Positions 8,446-17,807 of a stretch of DNA of 64,000 nt are shown in pieces. The notes below the pieces were generated by a model. The model was not told where the DNA came from. It saw nothing but the letters and a program-made list of their open reading frames with translations, and did no database searches. Each line of letters starts with the position of its first letter. The first letter of the stretch is position 1. Origin of the DNA: JAANXG01 sp049583715 (GTDB taxonomy: Bacteria > Pseudomonadota > Gammaproteobacteria > Arenicellales > JAANXG01); NCBI GenBank assembly GCA_049583715.1, contig JBAUWJ010000135.1:1-64000 (forward strand). Direction: 5' to 3'. A program made the translations under genes and the position numbers.

Positions 8446-9023
8446 GGTGCGTTTGTGTTGAAGCCGGTAAGGCAAGAGCCTTATGTTCGCATGTCCGCAG
8501 TGACGCTCCAAGGGCCGGTGCTTGCGCAGTCCGCATATTGTGGGAGAATTCGGCGGAACGAGCAGGGGTTGCAGCCACCAGTTGGTACGATCGATGTCAC
8601 TGTTCCCGGGCAACCCCGGTCCGGTCGTTGGCTGGTGCAGGGCGCGAACCGGGCAGGGTCTTTGTCGGCACGCCGTGAATACATCCCTGTAGGCTCCGCT
8701 GCCGCTGTCCCTGCGGCAGAGGCCCGATGAAAGCCCTCCCCCGGCTCATGCCTCAAGGTCGCTTCCACTTCGAGAGTACGATCAGGCTGATTGTCGTGGC
8801 GCGACACCCGCCTTCGTCTGCTCGAGTTCTTCTCCTGTGGGTCGGAATTCATTCCGACGATTGTCGATGTCGCAATGAATTCCGACCCACAGGGAGTCCC
8901 GGCCGCCCCGCAGGAGATCAGAATAAGGCTTGGGACGGCCGTGAACCAAGTCTGGACGCCGACGTCCCGAACGCCTATTGTCGCCCCTTTTGACGGTCTT
9001 CTCTCTCATGCCCGGCGCCCTCC
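8446..9023. other. Intergenic region between divergent hemB and the EamA permease gene
   Basis: This 578-bp stretch has no credible gene. It should hold promoters for both divergent genes, but I see no confident -35/-10 pair. The only clear structure is the long palindrome at 8834-8893. The short reading frames here have no family features and are probably chance. Confidence 0.6.
8834..8893. repeat. 20-bp perfect inverted repeat of the GTGGGTCGGAATTYATTCCGAC family
   Basis: The left arm cctgtgggtcggaattcatt (8834-8853) and right arm aatgaattccgacccacagg (8874-8893) are exact complements around a 20-base loop that itself contains gtcgat/atcgac-like symmetry. The same core appears in the gaps at 15521-15545, 20443-20467, 20650-20674 and 46633-46806. 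Confidence 0.85.
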
Positions 9024-9938
9024 ATGTCCGTTGATGCGAACCACGCCGCCGACGCGCATTCCAGCGGCCGGGCCTATCTGCTTCTGACCATGACGACCTT
9101 CTGCTGGGGCGCCAATTCGGTGTTCGGGCGCCTGGCGGTGGGGCAGATTTCTCCCATGCTTCTGGTGTCGCTGCGTTGGCTGGGCTCGGTGATCCTGCTG
9201 CTGGTCGTTTCCAGGCGCAGCCTTCGTGAAGACTGGCCGACGCTGCGGCGGCACCTGCCTTTCCTTGCGGCAATGGGCATCCTCGGGTTCACTACCTTCA
9301 ACGCGCTGTTCTACGTCGCGGCCCACTACACCACCGCCGTCAACATGGGCATCATCCAGGGGTCCATGCCGGTGTTCGTGCTGATCGGTGCGTTCCTCGC
9401 CTACCGGACACCGGTGACGGGGCTGCAGATGGCGGGGGTGGCCGTGACCCTGATCGGCGTCATCACCGTGGGAATCCACGGAAGCCTGGAACGGCTCGCC
9501 GCGCTGACCATCAACAGAGGCGACGCCCTGATGGTGATCGCGTGCACCCTGTACGCCGGCTACGCGGTGGGTCTGCCGCGGCGGCCGGCGGTCTCTTCGC
9601 TGGGGATGTTCACGGTGATCGCCGGCGCGGCCTTCCTCGCGTCGATTCCGCTGGTGATCGGTGAGGCGGCCATGGGTCAATTCCAGTGGCCGACCGTCAC
9701 GGGCTGGATCGTGCTGGTCCTGGTCACCCTGTTCCCCTCCTTTCTCGCTCAGATCTGGTTCATACAGGGCGTGGCGTTGATTGGTCCCGGGCGGGCGGGG
9801 ATATTCATCAATCTGGTGCCGGTCTTTGCGTCGATCCTCGCGGTGCTGATCCTGAGCGAGCCCTTCCGGGCGTATCACGCGCTGGCCCTCTGCTTCGTGC
9901 TCGGCGGCATCTGGCTGGCAGAGCGCACCCGGCGCTGA
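9024..9938 (+). CDS. EamA/DMT-superfamily permease
   Basis: A 304-residue inner-membrane protein with about ten hydrophobic helices in two EamA repeats. The first runs from residue 15 to about 145 (TFCWGANSVFGRLAVGQISPM at its start, then YVAAHYTTAVNMGIIQGSMPV). The second runs from about 160 to 300 and ends in the family block GPGRAGIFINLVPVFASILAVL. The conserved Trp-Gly start of helix 1 and the Pro-containing IIQGSMPVFV loop are typical of drug/metabolite transporters of the RhaT/YdcZ/EamA type, which often export amino acids or metabolites. The substrate cannot be predicted. The ATG at 9024 follows a weak purine-rich site. Confidence 0.9.
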   Translation: MSVDANHAADAHSSGRAYLLLTMTTFCWGANSVFGRLAVGQISPMLLVSLRWLGSVILLLVVSRRSLREDWPTLRRHLPFLAAMGILGFTTFNALFYVAAHYTTAVNMGIIQGSMPVFVLIGAFLAYRTPVTGLQMAGVAVTLIGVITVGIHGSLERLAALTINRGDALMVIACTLYAGYAVGLPRRPAVSSLGMFTVIAGAAFLASIPLVIGEAAMGQFQWPTVTGWIVLVLVTLFPSFLAQIWFIQGVALIGPGRAGIFINLVPVFASILAVLILSEPFRAYHALALCFVLGGIWLAERTRR

Positions 9939-10046
9939 AACCTCGACCGCGGAAGAGCTGCCTCGCCCCCGTGCGCGAGAGGCGATGACAATGCGCCGGC
10001 CGAAGCGGGATAATCGGCAAAGTCTTCCACCCGCCTGGACCGCAAC

Positions 10047-10970
10047 GTGCCTACCGCCTATATCACCCACCCTGCATGCGCGAAGCACCGCATGATCGAG
10101 GGACATCCCGAAGATCCGGCCCGCATCCACGCCATAGAGAACCGGCTGATCTCGCAGCGGCTCCTCGATCTGATGGCCGTCTACGACGCGCCCGAGGCCA
10201 CGCGCAGGGAGATCGAGCGGGTGCACGACCACGCTTACATTCAGTCCCTCATCGACAAATCGCCAAGGGAAGGCCTCGTGCATATCGATCCGGACACGTA
10301 TATGAATCCCGGGACACTGCCCGCGGCCATGCGTGCCGCGGGGGCCGGGGTGATGGCCGTCGACCTGGTCATGCGGGGAACCGCGCACAACGCGTTCTGT
10401 AACATCCGGCCGCCGGGCCATCACGCGGAGCGCGATCAGGCCATGGGCTTCTGCTTCATCAACAATGTCGCCGTGGCGGCCGCCCACGCCTTGACCCACG
10501 AGGGCATCGAGCGCGTCGCGATACTCGATTTCGACGTCCACTACGGCAACGGCACCCGCGATATCTTTCTGAGCGACGAGCGGGTCATGCTGTGCTCCCT
10601 CTACGAGAGCAACCTGTATCCCTTCGTCGACGTGCCGCCGGTCGAGAACCACCACGTGAACTCCGCATTGCCCGGTCACGGCTTCGCGCGGGCGATGCGC
10701 GAAGCCGTCGTCGACGCCTGGGTGCCGGCCCTGGACCGGTTCGCTCCACAGTTCTACGTGATCTCCGCCGGCTTCGACGCCCATCGCGAGGACGAGCTCA
10801 GCCGCGGCGACATGACGGAAAGGGACTATCAGTGGATTACAAGGCAGATCATGGATCTTGCCGACCGCCACGCAGGCGGAAAGCTGGTGTCGATGCTGGA
10901 GGGCGGATACGCGCTGGATGCTCTGGCCCGCTCGACGGTCGAGCACGTGCGCTGCCTGATGGGGGTTTGA
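10047..10970 (+). CDS. Histone-deacetylase-family (class II-like) zinc amidohydrolase
   Basis: A 307-residue metal-dependent deacetylase of the arginase/HDAC fold, as in acetoin-utilisation AcuC, acetylpolyamine amidohydrolases and HDAC-like lysine deacetylases. The catalytic His pair is in RPPGHHAER (about residues 128-133). The zinc ligands are Asp/His in LDFDVHYGNGT (about 165-174) and Asp in SAGFDAH (about 245-251). The glycine-rich EGGYAL loop near 285 completes the site. Translation appears to start at GTG (10047). The downstream PatZ-like acetyltransferase gene begins 21 bp after the stop on the same strand, so a protein-deacetylase role is a reasonable inference; small-molecule deacetylation is the alternative. 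Confidence 0.9.
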   Translation: MPTAYITHPACAKHRMIEGHPEDPARIHAIENRLISQRLLDLMAVYDAPEATRREIERVHDHAYIQSLIDKSPREGLVHIDPDTYMNPGTLPAAMRAAGAGVMAVDLVMRGTAHNAFCNIRPPGHHAERDQAMGFCFINNVAVAAAHALTHEGIERVAILDFDVHYGNGTRDIFLSDERVMLCSLYESNLYPFVDVPPVENHHVNSALPGHGFARAMREAVVDAWVPALDRFAPQFYVISAGFDAHREDELSRGDMTERDYQWITRQIMDLADRHAGGKLVSMLEGGYALDALARSTVEHVRCLMGV

Positions 10971-10991
10971 GATCCCCGGGTCCAACCGCTC

Positions 10992-13658
10992 ATGAGCGTC
11001 CGCAACCTCGAATACCTGTTTCGCCCGCGATCCGTCGCGGTGGTGGGGGCGTCGAACCGGGCCGACAGCGTCGGCCGGGCCGTGATGCGCAACCTCCTCG
11101 GCGGCGGCTTCCCGGGAACGGTCATGCCCGTCAATCCCGGCCACAAGTCGGTGACCGGCGTGCTGGCCTACCCTGACGTCAGGCACCTGCCCGAACGGGC
11201 CGACCTCGCGGTCGTCTGCACTCCGCCCCGCACGGTGCCCCGCATCATCGCCGACCTCGGGGAGCACGGGACGCGAGCGGCGGTGGTGCTGAGCGCCGGG
11301 CTGCGACAGGTCGTGATGGACGACGGCCGGAACGTCGAGGAGGCCATGCTCGACGCGGCCCGCCCGCACCTGCTTCGAATCCTCGGCGGAAACTGCCTGG
11401 GGGTGCTGGTCCCCGGTCTGGATCTGAACGCCAGCTTCTCCCATATCCCCGCGCTCCCCGGGCGGGTCGCCCTGATCCATCAGTCGGGCGCCCTGTGCAC
11501 CGCGCTGCTCGACTGGGCCACGTCGAACGGGATCGGTTTCTCGCATTTCGTTTCCATCGGCGACAGCGCCGACATCGACTTCGGGGACGTCCTGGACTAC
11601 CTCGCCAGCGAACCGTCGGCCCATTCGATCCTCATGTATGTCGAGGCCGTGACGGGAGCGCGCAAGTTCATGTCGGCAGCCCGGGCCGCCGCCCGCAACA
11701 AGCCGGTCATCCTCGTCAAGGCGGCCCGCGTACGGGAGGGAGCGCCGGCGACCGCGTCCCACACGGGCGCGATGATGAGCTCGGACGATGTCTACGATAC
11801 CGCGATCCGGCGGGCGGGGATGCTGCGGGTATTCAGCACCCGTGAGATGTTCGATGCGGTGGAAACCCTCGGGATCGGCCCCCGTATTACGGGCGAGCGC
11901 CTGGCCATCGTCACCAATGGCGTCGGGCCCGGCGTCATCGCCACCGACGCCTTGATATTCGGCGGCGGCGCCCTCGCGCAGCTCGGCGCCGACACCGTGA
12001 AGCGCCTCGACGACGTTCTGCCACCGCTGTGGTCGCGCCGCAACCCCGTGGACCTGGCCGGAGACGCGGACGGCGAGCGCTACGCGAAAGCGCTGGAGAT
12101 CCTGATGGACGACGAGAAGGTTGGAACCGTCCTGGTGCTGCATGCGCCGACCGCCGTGGTCTCCAGCGACGAAGCCGTCCGCGGCGTGATCCGGGCCGGC
12201 GGCGGCAAGCGAAGGAACCGGATCATTGCAAGCTGGCTCGGCGGCGACACGGTCGCCAACGCCCGGCGTATGCTCACCGAGGCCGGCATCCCCAACTACG
12301 ATACGCCCGACGAGGCAGTGCGGGCCTTCCTGCACATCGTGCGCTACCAACGCAATCAGGCGCTGTTGATGGAGACCCCCGTCTCGATCCCCGAAGACTT
12401 CGCGCCCGATACCGACAAAGCCCGCTCGATCATCGAGCGGGCGCTGGCCGACGGTCGCGACATGCTCACCGAGACCGAAGCCAAGGAGGTGCTCGCCGCT
12501 TACGGCGTGCCGGTCGTGGAGACGCGCGTCGCGTCCAGTCCCGAGCAGGCGTCCGAGGTGGCAGCGTCCATCGGCTTTCCGGTGGCCCTGAAAGTTCTTT
12601 CCGACAGGATCAGCCGCAAGTCGGAGGTCGGCGGCGTGGTGCTCGATCTCGACGGGGAGCGGGACGTGCTGCATGCCGCGCGCAACATGAGCGCCCGCGT
12701 GCGCCGGCTGCGGCCCGAGGTCCAGGACGCGGCCTTCAGCGTGCAGCCCATGGCGCGCCGGCCGGGCGCCTTCGAACTGATTGTCGGCGCCGCTGCGGAT
12801 CCGGTATTCGGGCCGGTCATCCTGTTCGGCGAAGGCGGCACGGCGGTGGAGCTGATCGACGACAAGGCGGTGGCGCTGCCGCCGCTCAACATGAAGCTCG
12901 CCATGGAGCTGGTGGGCTCCACCCGGGTCGCCCGGCGGCTCGGAGGCCACGCCGGCCGGCGGGGCGCGGACCTCGAGAAGATCGGCGGCGTGCTCATCCG
13001 GATATCGCAGCTCGTCGCGGACCTGCCCGAAGTCGCCGAGCTCGACATCAATCCCCTGCTGGCCGATGCAGACGGCGTTCTGGCGCTGGACGCTCGCATC
13101 CGCGTCGTGGCGACGGACCAGGCGGGGCCCGACCGGCTGGCCATCCGGCCCTATCCGAAGCAGCTCGAGGAGCACACGCGGATCGGGGACATGGACCTGT
13201 TGCTGCGCCCGATCAGACCCGAGGACGAGCCGACCCACAAGGCCTTCGTCGACAGCCTCGAGCCTCAGGATGTGCGCTTCAGGTTCTTCGGCATGGTCCG
13301 CTACTTCGCGCACGACCAGCTTGCCCGCTTTACCCAGATCGACTATGACCGCGAGATGGCGTTCATAGCCGTGGATACCGCGACACGGGAAACGCTTGGC
13401 GTCGTACGCGCCGTCTCCGACCCGGACAACGTCACCGCCGAGTTCGCCATCATTGTCGGCTCACACCTGAAAGGCAAAGGGCTCGGCCACGCTCTGCTCT
13501 CCAAAATGATCGCCTACTGCCGCAGCCGGGGCACCCGCTACCTCGTCGGCGAAGTGCTGGCCGAGAACGACCGCATGATCGCGCTCGCCAGGAAGCTGGG
13601 CTTCGCGATCTCGCCGGAGTCGACGGGGAAGGTCAAGAAGATGAACCTGCGGCTGTAG
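10992..13658 (+). CDS. PatZ/YfiQ-like protein lysine acetyltransferase (NDP-forming acyl-CoA synthetase plus GNAT)
   Basis: A large protein of 888 residues with the domain order of Pat/YfiQ. It has a CoA-binding Rossmann domain (about 1-135), a succinyl-CoA-ligase-like domain (about 150-300), a further ligase segment (300-460), an ATP-grasp domain (about 470-700, LSDRISRKSEVGGVVLDL then LDINPLL) and a C-terminal GNAT domain (about 725-880, with FTQIDYDREMAF and the acetyl-CoA loop KGKGLGHALL). The His of the synthetase-type phosphohistidine motif is kept (SHTGAM, H257), whereas Pat-type regulators are generally thought to have lost synthetase activity; this should be checked. The family acetylates metabolic enzymes such as acetyl-CoA synthetase. 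It is coupled to the HDAC-family gene. Confidence 0.92.
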   Translation: MSVRNLEYLFRPRSVAVVGASNRADSVGRAVMRNLLGGGFPGTVMPVNPGHKSVTGVLAYPDVRHLPERADLAVVCTPPRTVPRIIADLGEHGTRAAVVLSAGLRQVVMDDGRNVEEAMLDAARPHLLRILGGNCLGVLVPGLDLNASFSHIPALPGRVALIHQSGALCTALLDWATSNGIGFSHFVSIGDSADIDFGDVLDYLASEPSAHSILMYVEAVTGARKFMSAARAAARNKPVILVKAARVREGAPATASHTGAMMSSDDVYDTAIRRAGMLRVFSTREMFDAVETLGIGPRITGERLAIVTNGVGPGVIATDALIFGGGALAQLGADTVKRLDDVLPPLWSRRNPVDLAGDADGERYAKALEILMDDEKVGTVLVLHAPTAVVSSDEAVRGVIRAGGGKRRNRIIASWLGGDTVANARRMLTEAGIPNYDTPDEAVRAFLHIVRYQRNQALLMETPVSIPEDFAPDTDKARSIIERALADGRDMLTETEAKEVLAAYGVPVVETRVASSPEQASEVAASIGFPVALKVLSDRISRKSEVGGVVLDLDGERDVLHAARNMSARVRRLRPEVQDAAFSVQPMARRPGAFELIVGAAADPVFGPVILFGEGGTAVELIDDKAVALPPLNMKLAMELVGSTRVARRLGGHAGRRGADLEKIGGVLIRISQLVADLPEVAELDINPLLADADGVLALDARIRVVATDQAGPDRLAIRPYPKQLEEHTRIGDMDLLLRPIRPEDEPTHKAFVDSLEPQDVRFRFFGMVRYFAHDQLARFTQIDYDREMAFIAVDTATRETLGVVRAVSDPDNVTAEFAIIVGSHLKGKGLGHALLSKMIAYCRSRGTRYLVGEVLAENDRMIALARKLGFAISPESTGKVKKMNLRL

Positions 13659-13687
13659 CGGCCGTCGATACGGCGGCGCCGTGCCGT

Positions 13688-14935
13688 TCACACTCCTCCC
13701 TGGTGGTGGAGTGACCCTTCGCGCTTGAAGAACAGGAACCAAAGCAGCGTCAGCGCCTCCAGGACCAACAGCCCGGACAGCGCCACCCGGTAGCCCTCCG
13801 TCGAGAAGGTGTCGCCGCTCGACCAGTACTGGATGATGACGCCGATGCCCCACTGGAACAGGAATGCCCCGAGGAAGACGAGCACGTTGATGGCCGCATT
13901 GACACGGCCCGAGATCCGTTTCGGGAATCGCTGGGTCAGGGCGGCGTAGTACAGGATGCTGCCGGACCCGAAAAAGCCGAAGGCCACCCAGCATGCGAGC
14001 GGCGGAGCGTGGCTCTGCATCACCACCAGGACGATGATCGGCACCGACGCCGTAACCACGCAGGAGGTCGCGGTGGTGAATGGGGATACGCCCTTGCTGC
14101 CGAGAGAGGACGCCACGCTGCCCAGCACCACGAATCCCGCGATCATGGCGCCGGTCATCGCGGCCAGGACGTTCGCGGCCCCCGCCCGGTCCAGTCCGGC
14201 CACATCCTGCAGCCACGTCCCGGCCCACAGGCTGGTCACTGACAGAAAGGTCGCCTGAGAAACCACCGTCAGGGGAATGACGCGCAGGAACAACGGGCTC
14301 TTGAACACCGTGGCAAAGCCCTGAGCACTGCCTTGTTCATGGGGTCCGGCATGCGTGCTGCGATCCGGCACCATCGTGAACATGAAGACCGCCACGGCGA
14401 TGCACGCCGCACCCAGAAGTTGAAACACGCCTTGCCATCCGAGCAACGGCAGGCTCATCTCCAACGGCCGCGTCCCGGTCAGTGCGCCGAGACCTCCGGC
14501 GGCCATCTGCAGCCCGTTGATTCGCGGCAGCCGGTCGATCGGAAACCACTCCACATAGGCCTTGAAGGCCGCCATCAGACAAGCCGACACGCCGAGGCCG
14601 ATCAGGGCCCGGCCGATGATCAGCCCGTTCACGCTCCTGGACAACGAGAATACGAACGCGCCGAGCGCCGCGACCAGCAACAAAGCCGACTCCACACGGC
14701 GAGGGCCGAAGCGGTCCAGCAGATAGCCGAGCGGCAGCTGGAACGACGCGAAGGCCAGGAAGTACGTGCTGGTCAGGAGCCCGAGCACGGAGCTGTCCAG
14801 CGCAAGGTCTGCACGAAGGTCGCCCGCGATGACGGCATTCACCACGCGAAAGAGGTAGGAAAGGAAATAGCCCAGCGCGAAAGGCAGATAGACCCTGAAG
14901 ACGAGGGTCGCGGGTGAAGGCCGGTCGTCGTGCAT
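13688..14935 (-). CDS. Major facilitator superfamily transporter
   Basis: A 415-residue permease with twelve predicted helices. The MFS loop 2-3 motif is recognisable as GYLLDRFGPRRVE (about residues 70-82), and the N-half continues with GRALIGLGVSACLMAAFKAYVEWFP, as in nitrate/oligosaccharide-type and other anion porters. The C-half begins after a loop with MVPDRSTHAGPHEQGS. The start at 14935 (MHDDRPSP) gives a short cytoplasmic tail before helix 1; the longer frame adds a charged stretch without family likeness. The gene converges with the PatZ-like gene (29-bp gap). The substrate is unknown. Confidence 0.88.
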   Translation of the reverse strand: MHDDRPSPATLVFRVYLPFALGYFLSYLFRVVNAVIAGDLRADLALDSSVLGLLTSTYFLAFASFQLPLGYLLDRFGPRRVESALLLVAALGAFVFSLSRSVNGLIIGRALIGLGVSACLMAAFKAYVEWFPIDRLPRINGLQMAAGGLGALTGTRPLEMSLPLLGWQGVFQLLGAACIAVAVFMFTMVPDRSTHAGPHEQGSAQGFATVFKSPLFLRVIPLTVVSQATFLSVTSLWAGTWLQDVAGLDRAGAANVLAAMTGAMIAGFVVLGSVASSLGSKGVSPFTTATSCVVTASVPIIVLVVMQSHAPPLACWVAFGFFGSGSILYYAALTQRFPKRISGRVNAAINVLVFLGAFLFQWGIGVIIQYWSSGDTFSTEGYRVALSGLLVLEALTLLWFLFFKREGSLHHQGGV

Positions 14936-15030
14936 CGGCGAATGATTCACGAAGGGCAAAGGCTTTGCAAGCGAGGCCACCCTCGGCGGAGCGGGCACCG
15001 TTGTGTTATCGTTGCCTCACCTGAAACAGA

Positions 15031-15060
15031 ACTCCCTCTCCCGCCGGCGGGAGAGGGAGT
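15031..15060. repeat. 30-bp perfect palindrome, CCCTCTCCCG family
   Basis: The two 15-base arms actccctctcccgcc and ggcgggagagggagt form an uninterrupted palindrome. Related hairpins lie at 24098-24118 and 51531-51554. It is located in the leader of the bolA gene. Confidence 0.75.
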
Positions 15061-15133
15061 ATCGGCAAGTGACCTTTTTACTTTGATGAATGATCCGACG
15101 CAGTCCCAGGTAAGGCCCGGAGCCAAATACCCC

Positions 15134-15460
15134 ATGCCCATGCAGTCGCAGCTCGAGAAGAAACTGAGCGAGTCCTTGAAACCCATGCATCTCGAAGTGG
15201 TCAACGAGAGCTACATGCACAACGTGCCCGAAGGCTCGGAGTCGCACTTCAAGGTCGTCGTCGTCTCGGAAGCTTTCGAGAACCAGCCGCGGGTCGCCCG
15301 CCACCGGATGGTGAACGAGGCCGTGGCCGAGGAGCTCGTGGCCGGCATCCATGCCTTCTCGGTCAATGCCATGACCCCCTCGGAGTGGTTCGATAAGGGC
15401 GGGCAGTCCATTCAGTCACCCCCCTGCCTGGGCGGCTCCAAGGCCGAGAAGACCCCCTGA
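15134..15460 (+). CDS. bolA: BolA-family protein
   Basis: A BolA-type protein (108 residues from the ATG at 15134). BolA proteins partner with monothiol glutaredoxins in iron-sulfur handling and in E. coli also affect morphology. Conserved segments are LEVVNESYMHNVPEGSESHFKV, the turn SEAFENQPRVARHRMVNEAV with the invariant His, and IHAFSVNAMTPSEW at the end. That signature is BolA rather than the shorter IbaG type. A GGAG site lies about 12 bases before 15134. An in-frame ATG at 15086 would add 16 residues but has no ribosome site. The C-terminal tail (QSIQSPPCLGGSKAEKTP) is longer than usual. Confidence 0.92.
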   Translation: MPMQSQLEKKLSESLKPMHLEVVNESYMHNVPEGSESHFKVVVVSEAFENQPRVARHRMVNEAVAEELVAGIHAFSVNAMTPSEWFDKGGQSIQSPPCLGGSKAEKTP

Positions 15461-15520
15461 TCGGTCTGTCGTATTCGCGAGCCACGCGTAGGTCGGGCTT
15501 CAGCCCGACAAACCCCCTTC

Positions 15521-15595
15521 AGTCGGAATAAATTCCGACCCACTTCGGATGTGGGGAGTGCCGCGGGCCATCGGGAACGGAGCGCGGCCGACCCA
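15521..15595. repeat. Palindrome plus one inverted copy of the 53-bp unit found at 20.5 kb
   Basis: The palindrome agtcggaataaattccgac (15521-15539) runs into ccacttcggatgtggggagtgcc and on to ggccgaccca. That stretch is the reverse complement, with a few changes, of the 53-bp unit tandemly repeated at 20495-20653. Just upstream, ggtcgggcttcagcccgac (15491-15509) is a further hairpin. The region lies between the convergent bolA and tauE-like genes. Confidence 0.75.
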
Positions 15596-15602
15596 CAATC
15601 GT

Positions 15603-16403
15603 CTACAGCCCCAGCAAGCCCCACAGCATGTGCAGTCCGAGCACCGTGACAAATACGGCGAAGACCCGCCGCAACGTCGTCTCGGATAAGCGATGCGCGA
15701 GGCGCGCGCCTAGCGGCGCCGCGGCGGTGCTGGCAGCGACGATGCCGGCGAAGGCCGGCAGCGAGACGTAGCCGAAGGTCCACGGCGGCAGACCCGGTTG
15801 ATTCCACCCGCCGACGATGTAGCCGACCGCGCCACCGAGAGCGATGGGCAGGCCAATCGCCGCCGAGGTGCCGATGGCGCGCTTGACCGGCACGCTGCAC
15901 CAGGTGAGAAACGGGACGGTGAGGGACCCGCCGCCGATACCGAACAGCGCCGAGACGGTGCCGATAGACAGACCCGCGAGATTCATGCCGGCGGGGCCCG
16001 GAAGCTGCCTGTGCGCGTCGGTGATCGTGGTGCCGCGTGAGAACTGCGCCGCGACGCAGAACAGGAACACCACGAACATCCATTGCAAAGTACGGCTCGC
16101 GAGATGATCGGCGATCGCCGCTCCCAGCAGCGTACCGACCACTATCGCCGGCGCCAGGCGACGGAATACTCCCATGTCGAGGCTCCCACGGCGGTAGTGC
16201 GCGGAGGCGGACGAGAGGGACGTGAAGACGATGGTGGAGAGCGAGGTGCCGATGGAGAGCTGCATGACGCTTTGCGGCGCGATGCCCTGCCGGTCGAACA
16301 TGATCACCAGCACCGGCACGATGATCGCGCCGCCGCCGATGCCGAGCAGGCCGGCCATGACGCCGGCCAGGCCGCCCATGATCAGCAGCTCGATGATATC
16401 CAA
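15603..16403 (-). CDS. TauE/SafE-family membrane exporter
   Basis: A 266-residue inner-membrane protein of the TauE/SafE family (DUF81), with about eight helices in two repeats. Each repeat carries the glycine signature: LLGIGGGAIIVPVLV near residues 19-33 and LFGIGGGSLTVPFL near 150-163. TauE proteins are proposed to export sulfite or sulfoacetate produced in sulfonate degradation. Taurine genes lie 11 kb away (26.9-35.6 kb), so sulfite export is plausible, but many family members serve other anions and this gene is not in that cluster. It converges with bolA. Confidence 0.85.
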   Translation of the reverse strand: MDIIELLIMGGLAGVMAGLLGIGGGAIIVPVLVIMFDRQGIAPQSVMQLSIGTSLSTIVFTSLSSASAHYRRGSLDMGVFRRLAPAIVVGTLLGAAIADHLASRTLQWMFVVFLFCVAAQFSRGTTITDAHRQLPGPAGMNLAGLSIGTVSALFGIGGGSLTVPFLTWCSVPVKRAIGTSAAIGLPIALGGAVGYIVGGWNQPGLPPWTFGYVSLPAFAGIVAASTAAAPLGARLAHRLSETTLRRVFAVFVTVLGLHMLWGLLGL

Positions 16404-16469
16404 CTCGGCCTCAGCCCCGCCGGGTGCTCGATTCCTGCCGCAGACCGCCCTTCGATCCGTCGTCGGTAC

Positions 16470-16973
16470 TCATACCTCCGGCGACGCCGGCAGGGCGATC
16501 AGGTCGGTGACGCCGTAGTCCTTCCCCAACTGCGAAAGTGCGGCGGTGATCTGGCCGCGATGGTGGGTCTGATGGTTGAACAGGTGCGTGACGGCGATCC
16601 ACAGGGGGCAGCTCTTCTGGGCCGGCCTGCTGATGCTCGTATAGTGCAGCTCGCCCGCCAGCTCCGCCTCGGTGAGGCCGGCGGTCCAGTCGAGAATGAG
16701 GCGGTCGGTCTCGGCCCGCGCACGGCGCAGCCCGTCGAAGTCGGAGAACAGCTCCTGGTCGAGGCCGGTGACTTCGAAAGGCTCCCCGAGGAAGCGGCCG
16801 AGCCAGACCTTGTCCGCCAGGAGCAGGTGGTTCAAGCTCCCGTGGATGGAGCCGAAGAACAGGCCGCGGTCCGTCTTTCTTTCACTATCCGAAAGACCAT
16901 CGCAGACCTCGAAGAGCTTCTCGTTCATCCACACGTTGTAGCGAGCCAGGGTGATTGCCTGTTCGGGTCTCAT
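16470..16973 (-). CDS. DinB-family metal-binding four-helix protein
   Basis: A 167-residue protein of the DinB/YfiT superfamily. These are four-helix bundles with a metal site of three histidines, often acting as thiol-dependent transferases or hydrolases. The start at 16973 gives MRPEQAITLARYNVWMNEKL, a typical first helix. Metal-binding candidates are H49 in HGSLNHLLLAD and the pair in HLFNHQTHHRGQI (about residues 130-140). The nearest relatives are proteins of unknown substrate. It is divergent from the hpt gene, with 139 bp between starts that must hold both promoters. Confidence 0.85.
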   Translation of the reverse strand: MRPEQAITLARYNVWMNEKLFEVCDGLSDSERKTDRGLFFGSIHGSLNHLLLADKVWLGRFLGEPFEVTGLDQELFSDFDGLRRARAETDRLILDWTAGLTEAELAGELHYTSISRPAQKSCPLWIAVTHLFNHQTHHRGQITAALSQLGKDYGVTDLIALPASPEV

Positions 16974-17112
16974 TGTTTCGCCTCTGTCTTCGGTTCGGGT
17001 ATGTCTGTCTCGTGCCGGCGGGCCCGCCGGAGCTGCGCGCCCGCCCACCGTGCCCACCGACTACACTACAATAACGCGTCGAGAACGGCCACTCATCTCG
17101 AAGGGGGTGTCA

Positions 17113-17682
<570 letters not shown>

Positions 17683-17807
17683 TCGCGACGAAACCGGGAT
17701 CGGCCGTCATACGGCTTCCTGTTGCTGGACTTCAACCTGAGTGCCTTGTCACAGTCGACGACGACATCACAGCCATATCCCTGATCGGGACGGCGGGGCG
17801 CGTCGTC

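Noticed and set aside
9006..13313. A 1435-codon open frame on the minus strand
   Set aside because: It is antisense to the EamA, HDAC-family and PatZ-like genes, which show clear families. High GC makes long antisense frames common, and the translation has no domain, only low-complexity charged sequence.
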